Counted from the stretch's first letter, positions 37,501 to 46,326 are shown. The stretch: 64,000 bases of DNA from Prevotella heparinolytica (GCF_004342845.1 NZ_SLXB01000004.1:62001-126000), one strand, 5' to 3'. Notes: generated by a model not told the origin, from the sequence alone. Program-made: numbers and translations.

Positions 37501-38587
37501 TATTGATAAGGATAAGATAGAACGAATCTTCGAGCGTTTCTATCAGATAGACAATGATGTGACGAAATCCAATTTCGGAACGGGCATCGGCCTGCACTTG
37601 TCCCGCTTACTGGTGCAGCTGCATCATGGCGAGATTCATGCCGAAAGCAGGACAGACGCCCCGGGCAGCCGTTTCGTTATCCGCATTCCATTGGGTGCCG
37701 AACACTTGAGGGCCGACGAGATGGAAGAAGGCGTTTCGTTTGCCCTTCCTCTGCAAATGGCGGCTTCCGACGGAGAGTATGCGGATGAAGGAGATGAAAA
37801 GCAGCTTGCCAGGCCCAAGAGTCGGCAGAAGGTTCTGGTGGTCGAGGATGAAGAAGAAATCAGAACCTATTTGCAAAAAGAACTATCCGATGAATACAGG
37901 GTATGGACTCGTTGCAATGGTAAGGAAGCATACGACAGCATCCTTAAGGAAATGCCAGACTTGGTGATCTGCGATATCATGATGCCGGAAATGGACGGTC
38001 TGATGTTGTGCCACAAACTGAAGCAAAATACGAACATCAACCATATCCCTGTGATATTGCTGACTGCCAAATCGAGGATGGAAGATACTTTGGAAGGCAT
38101 GGAGACCGGTGCCGATGCCTACATCGTGAAACCTTTCAATACGGAACTTCTGAAAAGCACCATCGCCAACCTGCTTACGAACCGGCGGCTGCTGCGCAAT
38201 AAGTTCAGCGGTGCACAGCAGCAGGAAGATAAGGTGGACAAACTCTCAATGAAATCGAATGACGAAGTATTGATGGAACGCATCATGAAGGTGGTGAACA
38301 AACATCTGGACGACCCTGAACTGAATGTGGAGATGCTTGCTTCGGAGGTGGGGCTGAGCAGGGTGCATGTGCATCGCAAGCTGAAGGAACTGACCAACCT
38401 GTCCACGCGCGACTTCATCAAGAACATCCGTTTGCAGCAAGCTGCCTCGTTGTTGGCGCAAGACAAGAAGATGACCATATCCGAAGTGGCCTATGCCGTG
38501 GGATATAGCAATCTGTCGCATTTCTCCAACTCCTTCAAGGAGAAGTACGGCATGTCGCCCAAAGAGTATATGAATAAACCTCAATAA
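34508..38587 (+). CDS. Hybrid two-component system regulator (HTCS) 2
   Basis: This is a 1359-residue HTCS with the same domain order as the protein at 16.4-20.5 kb. It has a signal peptide (about 1-27), periplasmic propeller blades (DSKGFIWVATEYGLNRFDG and repeats), a Y_Y_Y domain, and one membrane span near 795-815 (WAYCLYFGLAILLVWGIV). Then come HisKA with FFINISHEIRTPM (H841), HATPase (GTGIGLHLSRLL), a receiver with D1156 (DLVICDIMMPEMDG), and an AraC-type C-terminus (VGLSRVHVHRKLKELTNLSTRDFI). It is divergent from the acetylesterase-symporter-GH43-GH67 operon and is the natural candidate activator of it. The two HTCS are clearly paralogous, with near-identical cytoplasmic motifs. Confidence 0.96.
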   Translation: MKTLLRYIYVWLAMIAMSMPCHFSKAQTGKFYSTENGLSSSLINQLFQDSKGFIWVATEYGLNRFDGLNFFTYRHVLDDAASLTSDYVRTIFEDSRHNLLIGCINGLMRYDRETDTFCTIPMIRAGKKVTPHVTHFQEVNQGEIWLSTSGQGLFRLDDRLTKAVSVDSMFQQVNCTYQSKFCIDSRSDIWIGTDGNGLARYVSGTKTLQYFKYPTFGDNNVTSILEDRSGNIFVGTQKQGVSRYDEVKGQMVPVHYEGDDKSVSVYCMAMVNGQIWVGTDGQGVKVYNPRKNRLEDYKINSAPVDFSKGKVHSIMQDRDGNLWIGLFQKGIVLVRRQENPFEYYGSKSIYYNPIGQGCVMSVFADGDGHLWAGADNEGLYELGVDGRRLRHFAPDGGAYSVPNTIICMYEDSDHNLWIGSYGQGVEKLNKTTGRSEPFSQIDGSVVYTITEDKEKNLYFAVFGSGFYRYNLLSGKMEHYVSSKDEKGDLKRNELANDWINYIFCDSEGLLWLGHYKGVSCFNPKTKNFVNYRQTNTLITGCIGYAFAEDGDGNIWVGTTNGLYCFNKKTSELKQYTTADGLPNNVICGICEDEAGNIWVSTYKGVSRYDVKKKTFVNYYSGDGLQGNEFTHGAYYKDANGRIYFGGVNGITHFNPKKINAGSKELGIFITDFYIYNQPVHKNTFSGGEPVVYSSVQDANIFQLSHQDNTFSIAFSTLQYNNPEQIVYQYRIDELSTQWSVTEPGMNRVTYNNLFPGKYTFRVRALNHGNFSEIRTVKILIAAPWYQTWWAYCLYFGLAILLVWGIVSNVMSRVKHRREIMKREHAEQLNEAKLQFFINISHEIRTPMTLIINPLEKLLAEESKGELHKTYLMIYRNAQRILRLINQLMDIRKLDKGQMFMKFRETDMVGFIGDVMQPFDYMAHKKNIDFVFQHDMPGLKAWVDLNNFDKVLMNVLSNAFKYTPEGGEIRVSLSTGQDASRNDALRDYFEIVITDSGIGIDKDKIERIFERFYQIDNDVTKSNFGTGIGLHLSRLLVQLHHGEIHAESRTDAPGSRFVIRIPLGAEHLRADEMEEGVSFALPLQMAASDGEYADEGDEKQLARPKSRQKVLVVEDEEEIRTYLQKELSDEYRVWTRCNGKEAYDSILKEMPDLVICDIMMPEMDGLMLCHKLKQNTNINHIPVILLTAKSRMEDTLEGMETGADAYIVKPFNTELLKSTIANLLTNRRLLRNKFSGAQQQEDKVDKLSMKSNDEVLMERIMKVVNKHLDDPELNVEMLASEVGLSRVHVHRKLKELTNLSTRDFIKNIRLQQAASLLAQDKKMTISEVAYAVGYSNLSHFSNSFKEKYGMSPKEYMNKPQ

Positions 38588-38817
38588 ACTCTCGCATCAA
38601 GTTTTAAAAGAAATCGTCGTATGATAAGAATTCAGTAATCTGTTTTCCGGGGAATGAACAGCGGAGTTATAAATAACTGTTTATCACTAAAACAATTAAA
38701 CGTTTCTCCGTCTCCGAATGCAAGGCGGCTTCTCTCTATACAGAAAACTCTTGAAAATCGTGGAACAAACTTGTAAGCGGTATGAAATAAAGTTGTTTGC
38801 TCCTCGGATGAAACTCT

Positions 38818-38854
38818 GTTCGCACCGTGCGAACAGATGTCCGTACGGTGCGGA
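38818..38854. repeat. Two-unit palindromic pair
   Basis: GTTCGCACCGTGCGAAC is a perfect palindrome. TCCGTACGGTGCGGA follows at about 21-22 bp centre-to-centre spacing. The design matches the other arrays with a different core. The stretch 38588-38817 before it shows no gene. Confidence 0.65.
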
Positions 38855-38906
38855 TAGACATTTTGAGAATGAAACCGTAAACTCTTTCAATAAACGGATA
38901 ATATTT

Positions 38907-39145
38907 ACCTGAGTACGCCCACCGCCCTCCCCCCTGTTTTGACAGCTGCAAGCCTTTGTCTTGACAGAGGCAAGTGTCCAAGCCGATAGACACAAGTCTC
39001 TGACGTGACAGGCACAGGTGTTTGAGCCGTCAGACGCAAGTGCCTGACGGGGCAGTGGTAAACGTCTGATAAGCAATGAGATTTGACTTTAAGACACAAG
39101 CCGCCGGGTGAGGTTATCTACTTGCTTCTTATGCCGAATTCAGGC
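38907..39145 (-). mobile_element. 239-bp MITE-like element, inverted and internally shortened
   Basis: Left end ACCTGAGTACGCCC and right end GCCGAATTCAGG form the family's inverted ends. The direct repeat AATATTT flanks it (38900-38906 and 39146-39152). Read on the minus strand it aligns with the elements at 21.2 and 61.6 kb (ATAAGAAGCAAGTAGATAAC, then the 22-bp array) but lacks about 100 bp near the far end. The last base differs from the family end by one change. The array occupies about 38939-39050. Confidence 0.87.
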
Positions 39146-39205
39146 AATATTTAACCCGTCCGACTTTTGGGGTGCACTTCACCGATGTCCTCTCTGTATA
39201 CGACT

Positions 39206-39238
39206 GATCCTACATCAGTCTGCGACTCATGTAGGATC
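39206..39238. other. Hairpin in the gap before the efflux operon
   Basis: GATCCTACAT and ATGTAGGATC form a perfect 10-bp stem with a 13-nt loop. Its function is unknown. The gap 38588-39368 holds this hairpin, the palindrome pair, the short element and the candidate terminator, but no gene. Confidence 0.5.
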
Positions 39239-39277
39239 GGTATAGAACCCAATCTGCCTTGTTTTTTTTGATTGGTT

Positions 39278-39305
39278 CCCGAAGGCCTTTTTAAAGGCTT
39301 TCGGG
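39278..39305 (-). terminator. Candidate terminator of the RND efflux operon
   Basis: CCCGAAGGCCTTT pairs with AAAGGCTTTCGGG (one mismatch, 2-nt loop) 64 bp after the outer-membrane factor stop. The T-run is on the plus-strand left side rather than after the hairpin in the operon direction, so the call is tentative. Confidence 0.45.
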
Positions 39306-39368
39306 GTGAATATTTTCAATGCCGTTGATGGGCGGGGTCGGAGGAATGAGCCTTTCTTACGGGGGCAT

Positions 39369-40739
39369 CTATTCCTCGCCGCCTCCCAATGCCTGATAAA
39401 GGTTTATCAGACTTTGTATCTCGGCAAAGCGGTTGGCTGTTTGCGACAGTTGCGCATTGAGTAATGTCTGCCGGGCGGTGAGCACCTCCAGATAAGTGGT
39501 GTTGCCATGCTCCATCAACAGGGAAGTACTTTTTGCGGCTGTTTGCAGAGCAGTCACCTGCTTGTCCAGCAATTCGCTTTTGGCTATGCTTGTCTGCCAT
39601 GCAGTCAAAGCGTCGTTCACCTCGCTGCCGGCTTTCAACAATGTCTGCCGGAAGGCAAGGGCTGCTTCTTCCTGTCGGGCACGGGCAATGCGATACTGCG
39701 CGATGACCTGCCCACGTGCAAAGAGGGGTTGCGTCAACGAGCCCACTGCCGAGGCAAGGAACTTACCGGGATTCACAATCATCGAACCCGCCGCATTGGT
39801 CCAGCCTGCACTTCCGCTCAAGGTGATGGAGGGGTAGAATGCAGAGCGGGCCGCGTTGGTTCCGTAGAATGCCGCTTCCAGTGTCCGTTCGGCCGAACGG
39901 ACATCGGGCCGGGCGGAAAGCATCCGCACGGGAACACCAACGGAAAAGCCTGTCGGGAATTGCTGCCCTGCCAGCACACCGCGCTCGTAGTGGCGAGGTG
40001 TTTCTGCCAGCAATAAGGCAAGGCTGTTCTCTACTTGGCTTATCTGCTTTTTCAAGTCGAGGACGGAAGTCTGTACCTGATAGTAAGTGCCTTCTATTTG
40101 CGAAACTGCCGCTTCGTTTCTCATGCCCGCCTTCATCAGGGCACGGGTAGAAGCTAAAGTTTCTTTCCATGCTTCTTCCATTTGTTGGGAGATAACAAGC
40201 TGTTCGTCCAGCATCAGCAAGGTGTAGTACGTATTGGCAACCCCGGATATGAGGCGCGTACGTACTGCCTGACGATAGTCCAGACTTTGTGCATAGAGCG
40301 CCTTAGACTGTTTTTTGGCATTGCGCATACGGCCGAACACATCCAGTTCCCAACCGGCAGTAACCGGCAGGGAATAGGTTTGTGTGGCCTTGCCTCCGTC
40401 GAAGCTGCTCACTGTTCCTTGCCGTGCCAAAGCAAAGGAGGGCAGAAAGGCGAGCTTTGCAGACAGCAGAGTAGCTTCGGCCTCTTCCACACGGAGCTGT
40501 GCCGTTTGATAGTCGGTGTTGTTCTCCAAAGCCTGTTCGATGAGAGCCTGCAACTGTGGGTCGGTGAAAAGTTCGCGCCACTCCATGTTTCTTAAACTGG
40601 CAGAGTCGTCTTCCGTTGCGGAATATTCGCCATACAGATTGTCGGGTACGGAGGTGGCCGGCTTATATTTGGTGTAGACGCCACAACTGCTCAACAATGA
40701 ACCGAGGGCGACTAACAGAAATGTATTTTTCTTCTTCAT
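39369..40739 (-). CDS. RND efflux outer-membrane factor (NodT/OprM type)
   Basis: This is a 456-residue lipoprotein (signal ending LLSSCG, Cys near residue 19). It has the two outer-membrane-efflux-protein repeats of helical coiled coil, each with the Leu/Ala-rich heptads typical of TolC relatives (LRVEEAEATLLSAKLAFLP; AERTLEAAFYGTNAARSAFYPSITLSGSAGW). It would form the trimeric channel through the outer membrane for the pump encoded upstream. It is the last gene of the operon, 12 bp after a 41-codon membrane miniprotein gene. Confidence 0.95.
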   Translation of the reverse strand: MKKKNTFLLVALGSLLSSCGVYTKYKPATSVPDNLYGEYSATEDDSASLRNMEWRELFTDPQLQALIEQALENNTDYQTAQLRVEEAEATLLSAKLAFLPSFALARQGTVSSFDGGKATQTYSLPVTAGWELDVFGRMRNAKKQSKALYAQSLDYRQAVRTRLISGVANTYYTLLMLDEQLVISQQMEEAWKETLASTRALMKAGMRNEAAVSQIEGTYYQVQTSVLDLKKQISQVENSLALLLAETPRHYERGVLAGQQFPTGFSVGVPVRMLSARPDVRSAERTLEAAFYGTNAARSAFYPSITLSGSAGWTNAAGSMIVNPGKFLASAVGSLTQPLFARGQVIAQYRIARARQEEAALAFRQTLLKAGSEVNDALTAWQTSIAKSELLDKQVTALQTAAKSTSLLMEHGNTTYLEVLTARQTLLNAQLSQTANRFAEIQSLINLYQALGGGEE

Positions 40740-40751
40740 GCTTTCGTTTTT

Positions 40752-40877
40752 TTATTTATGTTTTGAATGGAAAAAGTTCTTTCCGGTATCTATCTTATCT
40801 AAGATGTACACCACGAGGAACGCAATGACAAATGCTACTGCTTGTTCCGTCAGAAATGAATAACACTCTTCGTACAT
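40752..40877 (-). CDS. 41-residue single-span membrane protein in the RND operon
   Basis: This small frame lies between the pump and channel genes, 18 bp after the pump stop and 12 bp before the channel start. The start ATG follows GAGGAGATATGGCAA, a usable ribosome site. The product has an acidic N-terminus (MYEECYSFLTEQ), one hydrophobic span (AVAFVIAFLVVYIL, about residues 13-26) and a basic tail (DKIDTGKN...HSKHK), the layout of a small inner-membrane protein. No family is recognised. By position it could associate with the pump, as AcrZ does with AcrB in enterobacteria, but there is no evident sequence relation. An overlapping 30-codon frame without a membrane span was judged less likely. 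Confidence 0.6.
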   Translation of the reverse strand: MYEECYSFLTEQAVAFVIAFLVVYILDKIDTGKNFFHSKHK

Positions 40878-40895
40878 TTGCCATATCTCCTCTTC

Positions 40896-43800
40896 TTATT
40901 TGTTTTCCTTCTCTTTCTCACTCCGTTGTTTCTCCAGCAACACCTGCACATCGGCATCCTCGTGTTTCGGCGTGCGTACTTTCTCTTGCAGGAACTCGAA
41001 GATAATGTAGAACACGGGCACCACGAAAAGCAATGCCAACGTACCTATCATCATGCCGCCCACGACACCCGTCCCGAGAGATGAGTTGCCATTGGCACCC
41101 GCGCCGGAGGAGAACATCAACGGAAGCATGCCGAATATCATCGTGAGCACCGTCATCAGGATGGGGCGTAAACGAGCTTGTGCGGCAGCATAAGCGCTCT
41201 CTACAATGCCCATGCCCTTGCGGCGACGTTCCACGGCATACTCCGTAATCAGGATGGCCGTCTTGGCCAGCAAACCGATGAGCATGATGACACCCGTCTG
41301 CAAATAGATGTTGTTCTCTAAGCCGAAGAACTTCGCAAAGAGGAATGAACCCATCAGTCCGAAGGGTACGGAGAAGATGACGGCAAACGGTATGAGGAAA
41401 CTTTCATAAAGACATGACAGAATCAAGAAGATAAGCACCACGCAGATACCGTAAATCAGCACTGTTTGCATGCCGCCGCTGCCGGCTTCTTCGCGAGCCA
41501 TGCCGCCGTATTCGTAACCATATCCGGAGGGCAATGCTTGGGCGGCGACTTCTTCGATGGCCTTTTGCACCTCACCGGTAGAGTATCCGGCAGCCGGATT
41601 GACGTTCACCGAAATAGAACTGTAAAGGTTGAATCGGTCTGCCGTTTCCGGGCCGAGCACCTTCTTCAGCGTGACGAACTGGCTTACGGGAGCCATCTCC
41701 GTCCCATTGCGCACGAACATATTGTTCAGTGCATGCTCGTCGAGCCGGAACTCCGGAGAAGCTTGCATCATCACCCGATAAACCTTGCCATACTTGTTGT
41801 AGTTCGATATATATCCGCCACCGCAGTAGCTGTTCAGCACATCGAGCACCGTGGCGGGCGATATACCTGCACGCTTGCATTTGGCGGCATCCACCTCTAC
41901 CGACAGTTGCGGGAAATTCATGGCATACGAGGTATAGGCCACCGCTACTTCCGGACGCTGGTTCAATGCGCCGAGAAATTGCATCACATTCTGATAAAAC
42001 ACAGATTTCTCTCCACCCGTCTTGTCCTGCATGTTCAGTTCCACCGAGTTACCCATACCGTAGCCCGGTATCATACCCATTTGGAAACTGAATATCTGTG
42101 CCTCCTTGATGCTTTGGAACCGTGCGTTGAGGCGTGCCATTACGGCATCGGACGAATGCTCCTTGCCTTTGCGCTCGCTCCAATCTTTAAGGCGTACCAT
42201 AATCATACCGTAAGAAGTGCCTTGTCCGGACAACAATCCATAGCCGGCCACTTTGGAGTAGTGTTGCACTTCGGGCACATCCTTTAACAAGGCTTCTGCC
42301 TTATTCAATACCTTGGAAGTCTCTTCGAGCGTATTGCCCGGAGCCGTGCTGACGTTAATCATGATGAATCCTTGGTCTTCCTGCGGCACAAGCCCTGTCT
42401 TCGTAGTAGCCATAAGCCATACGAGCAGTACGGTGGCAATGCCCAGTGAAGTCCATGTCATCCAGCGATGGTGGATGGCGAACATCACTCCTTTCTTATA
42501 TTTGCCTAAGAGGGCGTTGTACGAAGCATTATAAGCGGCCCGTACCCGTCCGTTGATGCTTTTGGGGCTCTTTTTCCCGTCCGAGGGGCGCATCATGATG
42601 GCACACAGTGCCGGACATAGCGTCAAGGCGGAAACCATGGAGATGCCTACGGCGGTAGCCATCGTCACACCGAACTGTGTATAGAAGATACCGGATGTTC
42701 CACCCATGAACGTCACAGGGATGAACACGGCCATGAACACACAAGTACAAGAGATAACAGCCATCGTCACATCGCCCATGGCGTCTTTCGTGGCTTTATA
42801 GGGCGAGGTATAGCCGGCATCGAACTTAGCCTGCACCGCCTCCACCACCACAATGGCATCGTCCACTACCGTACCGATGGCAAGCACGAGGGCAAACAGC
42901 GTCAGAATGTTGATGCTGAATCCCGCTGCTGTCATACAGGCAAACGTTCCTACCAATGACACGATGATGGAGATAGAAGGAATGAGCGTACTCTTTAAAT
43001 CCTGAAGGAAGAAATAAACCACAAGAATCACCAGAATGATGGCAATGACCAGCGTCTCTACCACATTGTGGATAGAAGCGAAGAGGAAGTTGTTGGAACT
43101 CATCAGAGTGATAAACTCCGTGCCTTTGGGCAAATCCTTGCTCATATCTTTCAGCAGTTCGGCGATGTTGGCATTCACCTCCGTGGCATTGGCACCCGCC
43201 ACTTGGAAGGCTATGAAAGTGACACCCGGATGCCCGTCGGTTTCGGCTTGGAAACTGTAAGAAAGCGCACCCAGTTCCACATCGGCCACGTCCTTCAGGC
43301 GCAGTACGGAGCCGTCTTCCAACGAACGAATCACGATATTCTGAAACTCTTCCGTACTCTTCAACCGTCCGCTGTATTTCATTGTAAACTGGAACACGTT
43401 GTTCGAGTTGGCACCCAGCGAACCGGTAGGTGCTTCGATGTTCTGCTCGCCCAGCACGGCGGTCACGTCCGAAGGTACCAGTCCGTATTGTGCCATGCGT
43501 TCGGGGTTCAGCCAAATGCGCATACTGTACGTATCGCCCAGTGCCATCACGTCGCCCACGCCTTCCACACGTTTCACGGCAGGGATGATGTTGATGTCGA
43601 GGTAATTGGCCAAAAAGCGTGCGTCGTAGGTTCCATCGGTGCTGACCAGCGTGTTGACCTGCAAGAAGCTGGTTTGCCGTTTTTGCGTGGTGACACCGAT
43701 TCTCGTTACTTCGGCAGGCAGCAAGCCTTGTGCTTTCGCTACACGGTTCTGCACATTCACCGCAGCCATGTCGGGATCAGTGCCTTGTTTGAAGTAAACG

Positions 43801-44075
43801 TTTATCGTAGCCGTACCGGCGTTGGTGGCGGTAGAAGTGATATACATCATGTTCTCCACACCATTGATACTCTCTTCCAGGGGCATGATGACACTGTTCA
43901 TCACTGCTTCCGCATCGGCGCCTATATAGGTGGCGTTGACCTGCACCGTAGGCGGTGCTATGTCAGGATACTGCTCCACCGGGAGGGTGAGGAGCGAGAT
44001 GAACCCGACTATCAATATCAGCAGCGAGATGGAAATAGCCATCACCGGCCGCTTAATGAATATATTTCCTTTCAT
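40896..44075 (-). CDS. RND multidrug efflux pump (AcrB/MexB type)
   Basis: This is a 1059-residue inner-membrane pump with the classical HAE1 layout. The first span follows FIKRPVMAISISLLILIVGF. It has two large periplasmic domains, and the proton-relay Asp pair in GTVVDDAIVVVEAV lies on span 4. The duplicated second half has MLIGLLAKTAILITEYA on span 10. The end is a charged tail (KHEDADVQVLLEKQRSEKEKENK). It is the middle of an operon with the fusion protein upstream (15 bp gap) and miniprotein and channel downstream. Substrates cannot be told from sequence. Confidence 0.97.
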   Translation of the reverse strand: MKGNIFIKRPVMAISISLLILIVGFISLLTLPVEQYPDIAPPTVQVNATYIGADAEAVMNSVIMPLEESINGVENMMYITSTATNAGTATINVYFKQGTDPDMAAVNVQNRVAKAQGLLPAEVTRIGVTTQKRQTSFLQVNTLVSTDGTYDARFLANYLDINIIPAVKRVEGVGDVMALGDTYSMRIWLNPERMAQYGLVPSDVTAVLGEQNIEAPTGSLGANSNNVFQFTMKYSGRLKSTEEFQNIVIRSLEDGSVLRLKDVADVELGALSYSFQAETDGHPGVTFIAFQVAGANATEVNANIAELLKDMSKDLPKGTEFITLMSSNNFLFASIHNVVETLVIAIILVILVVYFFLQDLKSTLIPSISIIVSLVGTFACMTAAGFSINILTLFALVLAIGTVVDDAIVVVEAVQAKFDAGYTSPYKATKDAMGDVTMAVISCTCVFMAVFIPVTFMGGTSGIFYTQFGVTMATAVGISMVSALTLCPALCAIMMRPSDGKKSPKSINGRVRAAYNASYNALLGKYKKGVMFAIHHRWMTWTSLGIATVLLVWLMATTKTGLVPQEDQGFIMINVSTAPGNTLEETSKVLNKAEALLKDVPEVQHYSKVAGYGLLSGQGTSYGMIMVRLKDWSERKGKEHSSDAVMARLNARFQSIKEAQIFSFQMGMIPGYGMGNSVELNMQDKTGGEKSVFYQNVMQFLGALNQRPEVAVAYTSYAMNFPQLSVEVDAAKCKRAGISPATVLDVLNSYCGGGYISNYNKYGKVYRVMMQASPEFRLDEHALNNMFVRNGTEMAPVSQFVTLKKVLGPETADRFNLYSSISVNVNPAAGYSTGEVQKAIEEVAAQALPSGYGYEYGGMAREEAGSGGMQTVLIYGICVVLIFLILSCLYESFLIPFAVIFSVPFGLMGSFLFAKFFGLENNIYLQTGVIMLIGLLAKTAILITEYAVERRRKGMGIVESAYAAAQARLRPILMTVLTMIFGMLPLMFSSGAGANGNSSLGTGVVGGMMIGTLALLFVVPVFYIIFEFLQEKVRTPKHEDADVQVLLEKQRSEKEKENK

Positions 44076-44090
44076 AAAATCTTTTCCTCC

Positions 44091-45194
44091 TTACTTCACT
44101 TGCGTTCCTTCTCTCACCAGTCCGGCACCATCGGAGATAATCTCATCATCCTGCTTCAATCCGTCCAGCACCACATACTCGCGTCCGTCGCTTACCGATG
44201 CCACACTGATCAAGGTGGAGGCAGCTTTGCCATCTACTACCTTATATACTATGATCTTGTCCTGAAGCTGCACTGTGGCACCTTGCGGAATAACGATACA
44301 TTGTTTATATGTACTTGGTATCACTACATTGCCCGACGCACCGCTATGCAACAGACGCGAGGCATTGGGAAATATGGCGCGCACCGACACGGTTCCCGTC
44401 TTGCGGTCTATCACGCCGCTGATAGATTCTATCTTTCCCTTTTGCTCATACATGGAGCCGTCGTTCAGTTGAAGCTGAACTTTGGGCATGGCTTTCAGCG
44501 CCTCATCCATCGTGCCGTGTTCGCGAGTGAGAGCCAGCAGTTGATTCTCCGTCATGGAGAAGTAGACGTACATGTCGCTGTTGTCGCTTACCGTGGTGAG
44601 CGGCTGCGGTATGGCGGCACTCACCAAAGCGCCCACCCGGTAGGGTAATGCTCCCACCACTCCGTCGGAAGGACTCTTCACTTCGGTGTAAGAGAGGTTG
44701 TTGCGGGCAATTACCTCCTGAGCCTCTGCCTGCGAGAGTTGTGCTTTGGCAGAAAGATAGGAGTTCTCCGACATTTGCAGTGTGTATTGTGAAACCACCT
44801 TTTGTGTATGCAACTCCTTATTACTGTCATAAGCCAGTTGTGCGGTGGCCAGCGAAGCGCGTGCCGCCTCCACATTGGCCGCCGCTGTCTTGAGGGCCGC
44901 CCTATAGGGCACTTGGTCTATAACGAACAACAATTGCCCGCGACGTACTTTCTGTCCTTCCGTCACACAGAGCCGTTCTATCGTTCCCGATACCTGCGGA
45001 TAGATGTCGATGTCCTGTCGTCCGCGGATGGTGGCAGAGTAAGAAGTTGAAAATTCCTTGTCGGTAGTAGTCACCTTCATGGTGGCATACGAAGATTTTA
45101 CCTGAGCGTCCGGTGCTTGTTTGCACGATGTCAACCACATTGTACCACTGATGAACATCATCAGCCGTATCCATTTTCCATTTACCTTTATCAT
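44091..45194 (-). CDS. RND periplasmic adaptor (AcrA-type membrane fusion protein)
   Basis: This is a 367-residue lipoprotein with a signal ending MWLTSCK (Cys near residue 24). A beta-barrel/lipoyl half (YPQVSGTIERLCVTEGQKVRRGQLLFVIDQ) leads into a helical hairpin (about 95-165). The second lipoyl half (YTEVKSPSDGVVGALPYRVGALVS) and the beta-barrel and membrane-proximal domains follow. It joins the pump to the outer-membrane channel. It is the first gene of the operon, divergent from the AraC regulator. Confidence 0.96.
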   Translation of the reverse strand: MIKVNGKWIRLMMFISGTMWLTSCKQAPDAQVKSSYATMKVTTTDKEFSTSYSATIRGRQDIDIYPQVSGTIERLCVTEGQKVRRGQLLFVIDQVPYRAALKTAAANVEAARASLATAQLAYDSNKELHTQKVVSQYTLQMSENSYLSAKAQLSQAEAQEVIARNNLSYTEVKSPSDGVVGALPYRVGALVSAAIPQPLTTVSDNSDMYVYFSMTENQLLALTREHGTMDEALKAMPKVQLQLNDGSMYEQKGKIESISGVIDRKTGTVSVRAIFPNASRLLHSGASGNVVIPSTYKQCIVIPQGATVQLQDKIIVYKVVDGKAASTLISVASVSDGREYVVLDGLKQDDEIISDGAGLVREGTQVK

Positions 45195-45222
45195 ATTCCT
45201 AATATTATATTAAAAACTGCGG

Positions 45223-45230
45223 CAAAAATA
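45223..45230 (-). promoter_or_regulatory. Predicted -7 box of the RND operon
   Basis: The complement reads TATTTTTG, 28 bp upstream of the adaptor start codon. The divergent regulator has a weaker CATCTTTG at 45384-45391. The intergenic A/T-rich stretch between them is where the regulator would bind. Confidence 0.55.
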
Positions 45231-45417
45231 GGATTATAGAATATCATTGACGTAACATATTATTCCACAGTAATGTTCTTTTTTTCCTATTCTTTTTCTT
45301 TTTTCAATCTATGGTACAGGAAATAAGTAATATAGAACAATGCTGAGAGTAAATAGGACATTTTAATTAAGGGATTATTGGCCATCTTTGCACTATTCAA
45401 TAAGGAATAATAGAACA

Positions 45418-46326
45418 ATGGAAAATAGAACAATCAAAGAACTCTCTTTTGAAGACCTCAAGCCCTACAGCAGTCAGTTCATGTATATGGATGATTATGT
45501 GATGATGACCGATCAGTTCCAGATACCTTCTCTTCATCCCGAAGAAGCCGTAAGGATGCAGTTTCTCCTCATCGTACTGTGCCAGGAAGGGTATGTACAG
45601 CTGGACGTCAATTGGAAGAATTATCAATTGAACGCGTATGACGTTCTCATTTGTCTGCCCACCATGGTGTTGAGCCGCATCATGTTCTCGCCCGGCACCC
45701 GGATAAGAATGACAGGCTTTTCTATTCAGTTCCTGAACCGTGCAGTCAAAAAAGAAGAGGGGATGGATAACATGTTCTTTTACCTCAACAAACACCCCAT
45801 ACAGCGTCCTTGCGAAAGCGGAAAGCCGCCTTTGGCTCATTACTATGAACAGCTCATCAAAGGGAAGATAAACAGTGTGCCCGGGCGTTTCCATAAGGAT
45901 ATCTTGCAACATCTTTTCTCTGCCTTTTTCTGCGAGGTGATGTCGGTACTTTATGAGCAGGCGGGTAAAGAGGAGCAACAGCAGGGAGGTGGCATCAAGC
46001 GTGGAAGCTATGTGTTCAAGCAATTCCTGATGGAACTTTCCAAAGCCAACGGTATGCACCGTACGGTGAATTACTTTGCCGATCGCTTGTGCTACTCGCC
46101 CAAATACGTGTCGGCCGTCATCAAGCAGGTGAGCGGACGCACCGCCATGGAATGGATCAACGAATATGCCATCGAGCAGATAAAGCTGCGACTGAAGCAC
46201 TCGGACAAATCCATCAAAGAGATTGCCGATGAGTTCAATTTCTCCAACCAGTCATTCTTCGGCAAGTATGTGAAGGCACATTTGGGCATGTCGCCTGCGC
46301 AGTACAGGAGAGAACCGGAGGGATAA
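45418..46326 (+). CDS. AraC-family transcriptional regulator, divergent from the RND operon
   Basis: This is a 302-residue protein with an N-terminal cupin-like sensor (about 20-150) and a C-terminal AraC double helix-turn-helix (about 200-300; MHRTVNYFADRLCYSPKYVSAVIKQVSGRTAMEWINEYAIEQIK and EIADEFNFSNQSFFGKYVKAHLGMSPAQYR). ATG 45418 is taken as the start, with AAGGA 10 bp upstream. An upstream TTG at 45388 would overlap the probable promoter. Its position back-to-back with the adaptor gene makes it the likely local regulator of the efflux operon. Confidence 0.93.
   Translation: MENRTIKELSFEDLKPYSSQFMYMDDYVMMTDQFQIPSLHPEEAVRMQFLLIVLCQEGYVQLDVNWKNYQLNAYDVLICLPTMVLSRIMFSPGTRIRMTGFSIQFLNRAVKKEEGMDNMFFYLNKHPIQRPCESGKPPLAHYYEQLIKGKINSVPGRFHKDILQHLFSAFFCEVMSVLYEQAGKEEQQQGGGIKRGSYVFKQFLMELSKANGMHRTVNYFADRLCYSPKYVSAVIKQVSGRTAMEWINEYAIEQIKLRLKHSDKSIKEIADEFNFSNQSFFGKYVKAHLGMSPAQYRREPEG

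Noticed and set aside
35948-37597. 549-codon minus-strand open frame
   Set aside because: It lies wholly antisense to the HTCS gene, has no family features, and mirrors codon bias of the sense gene.
40800-40892. Alternative 30-codon frame starting ATGGCAAATG in the RND gap
   Set aside because: Its start is too close to the AGGAG site and the product has no membrane span. The 41-codon frame is the better candidate.
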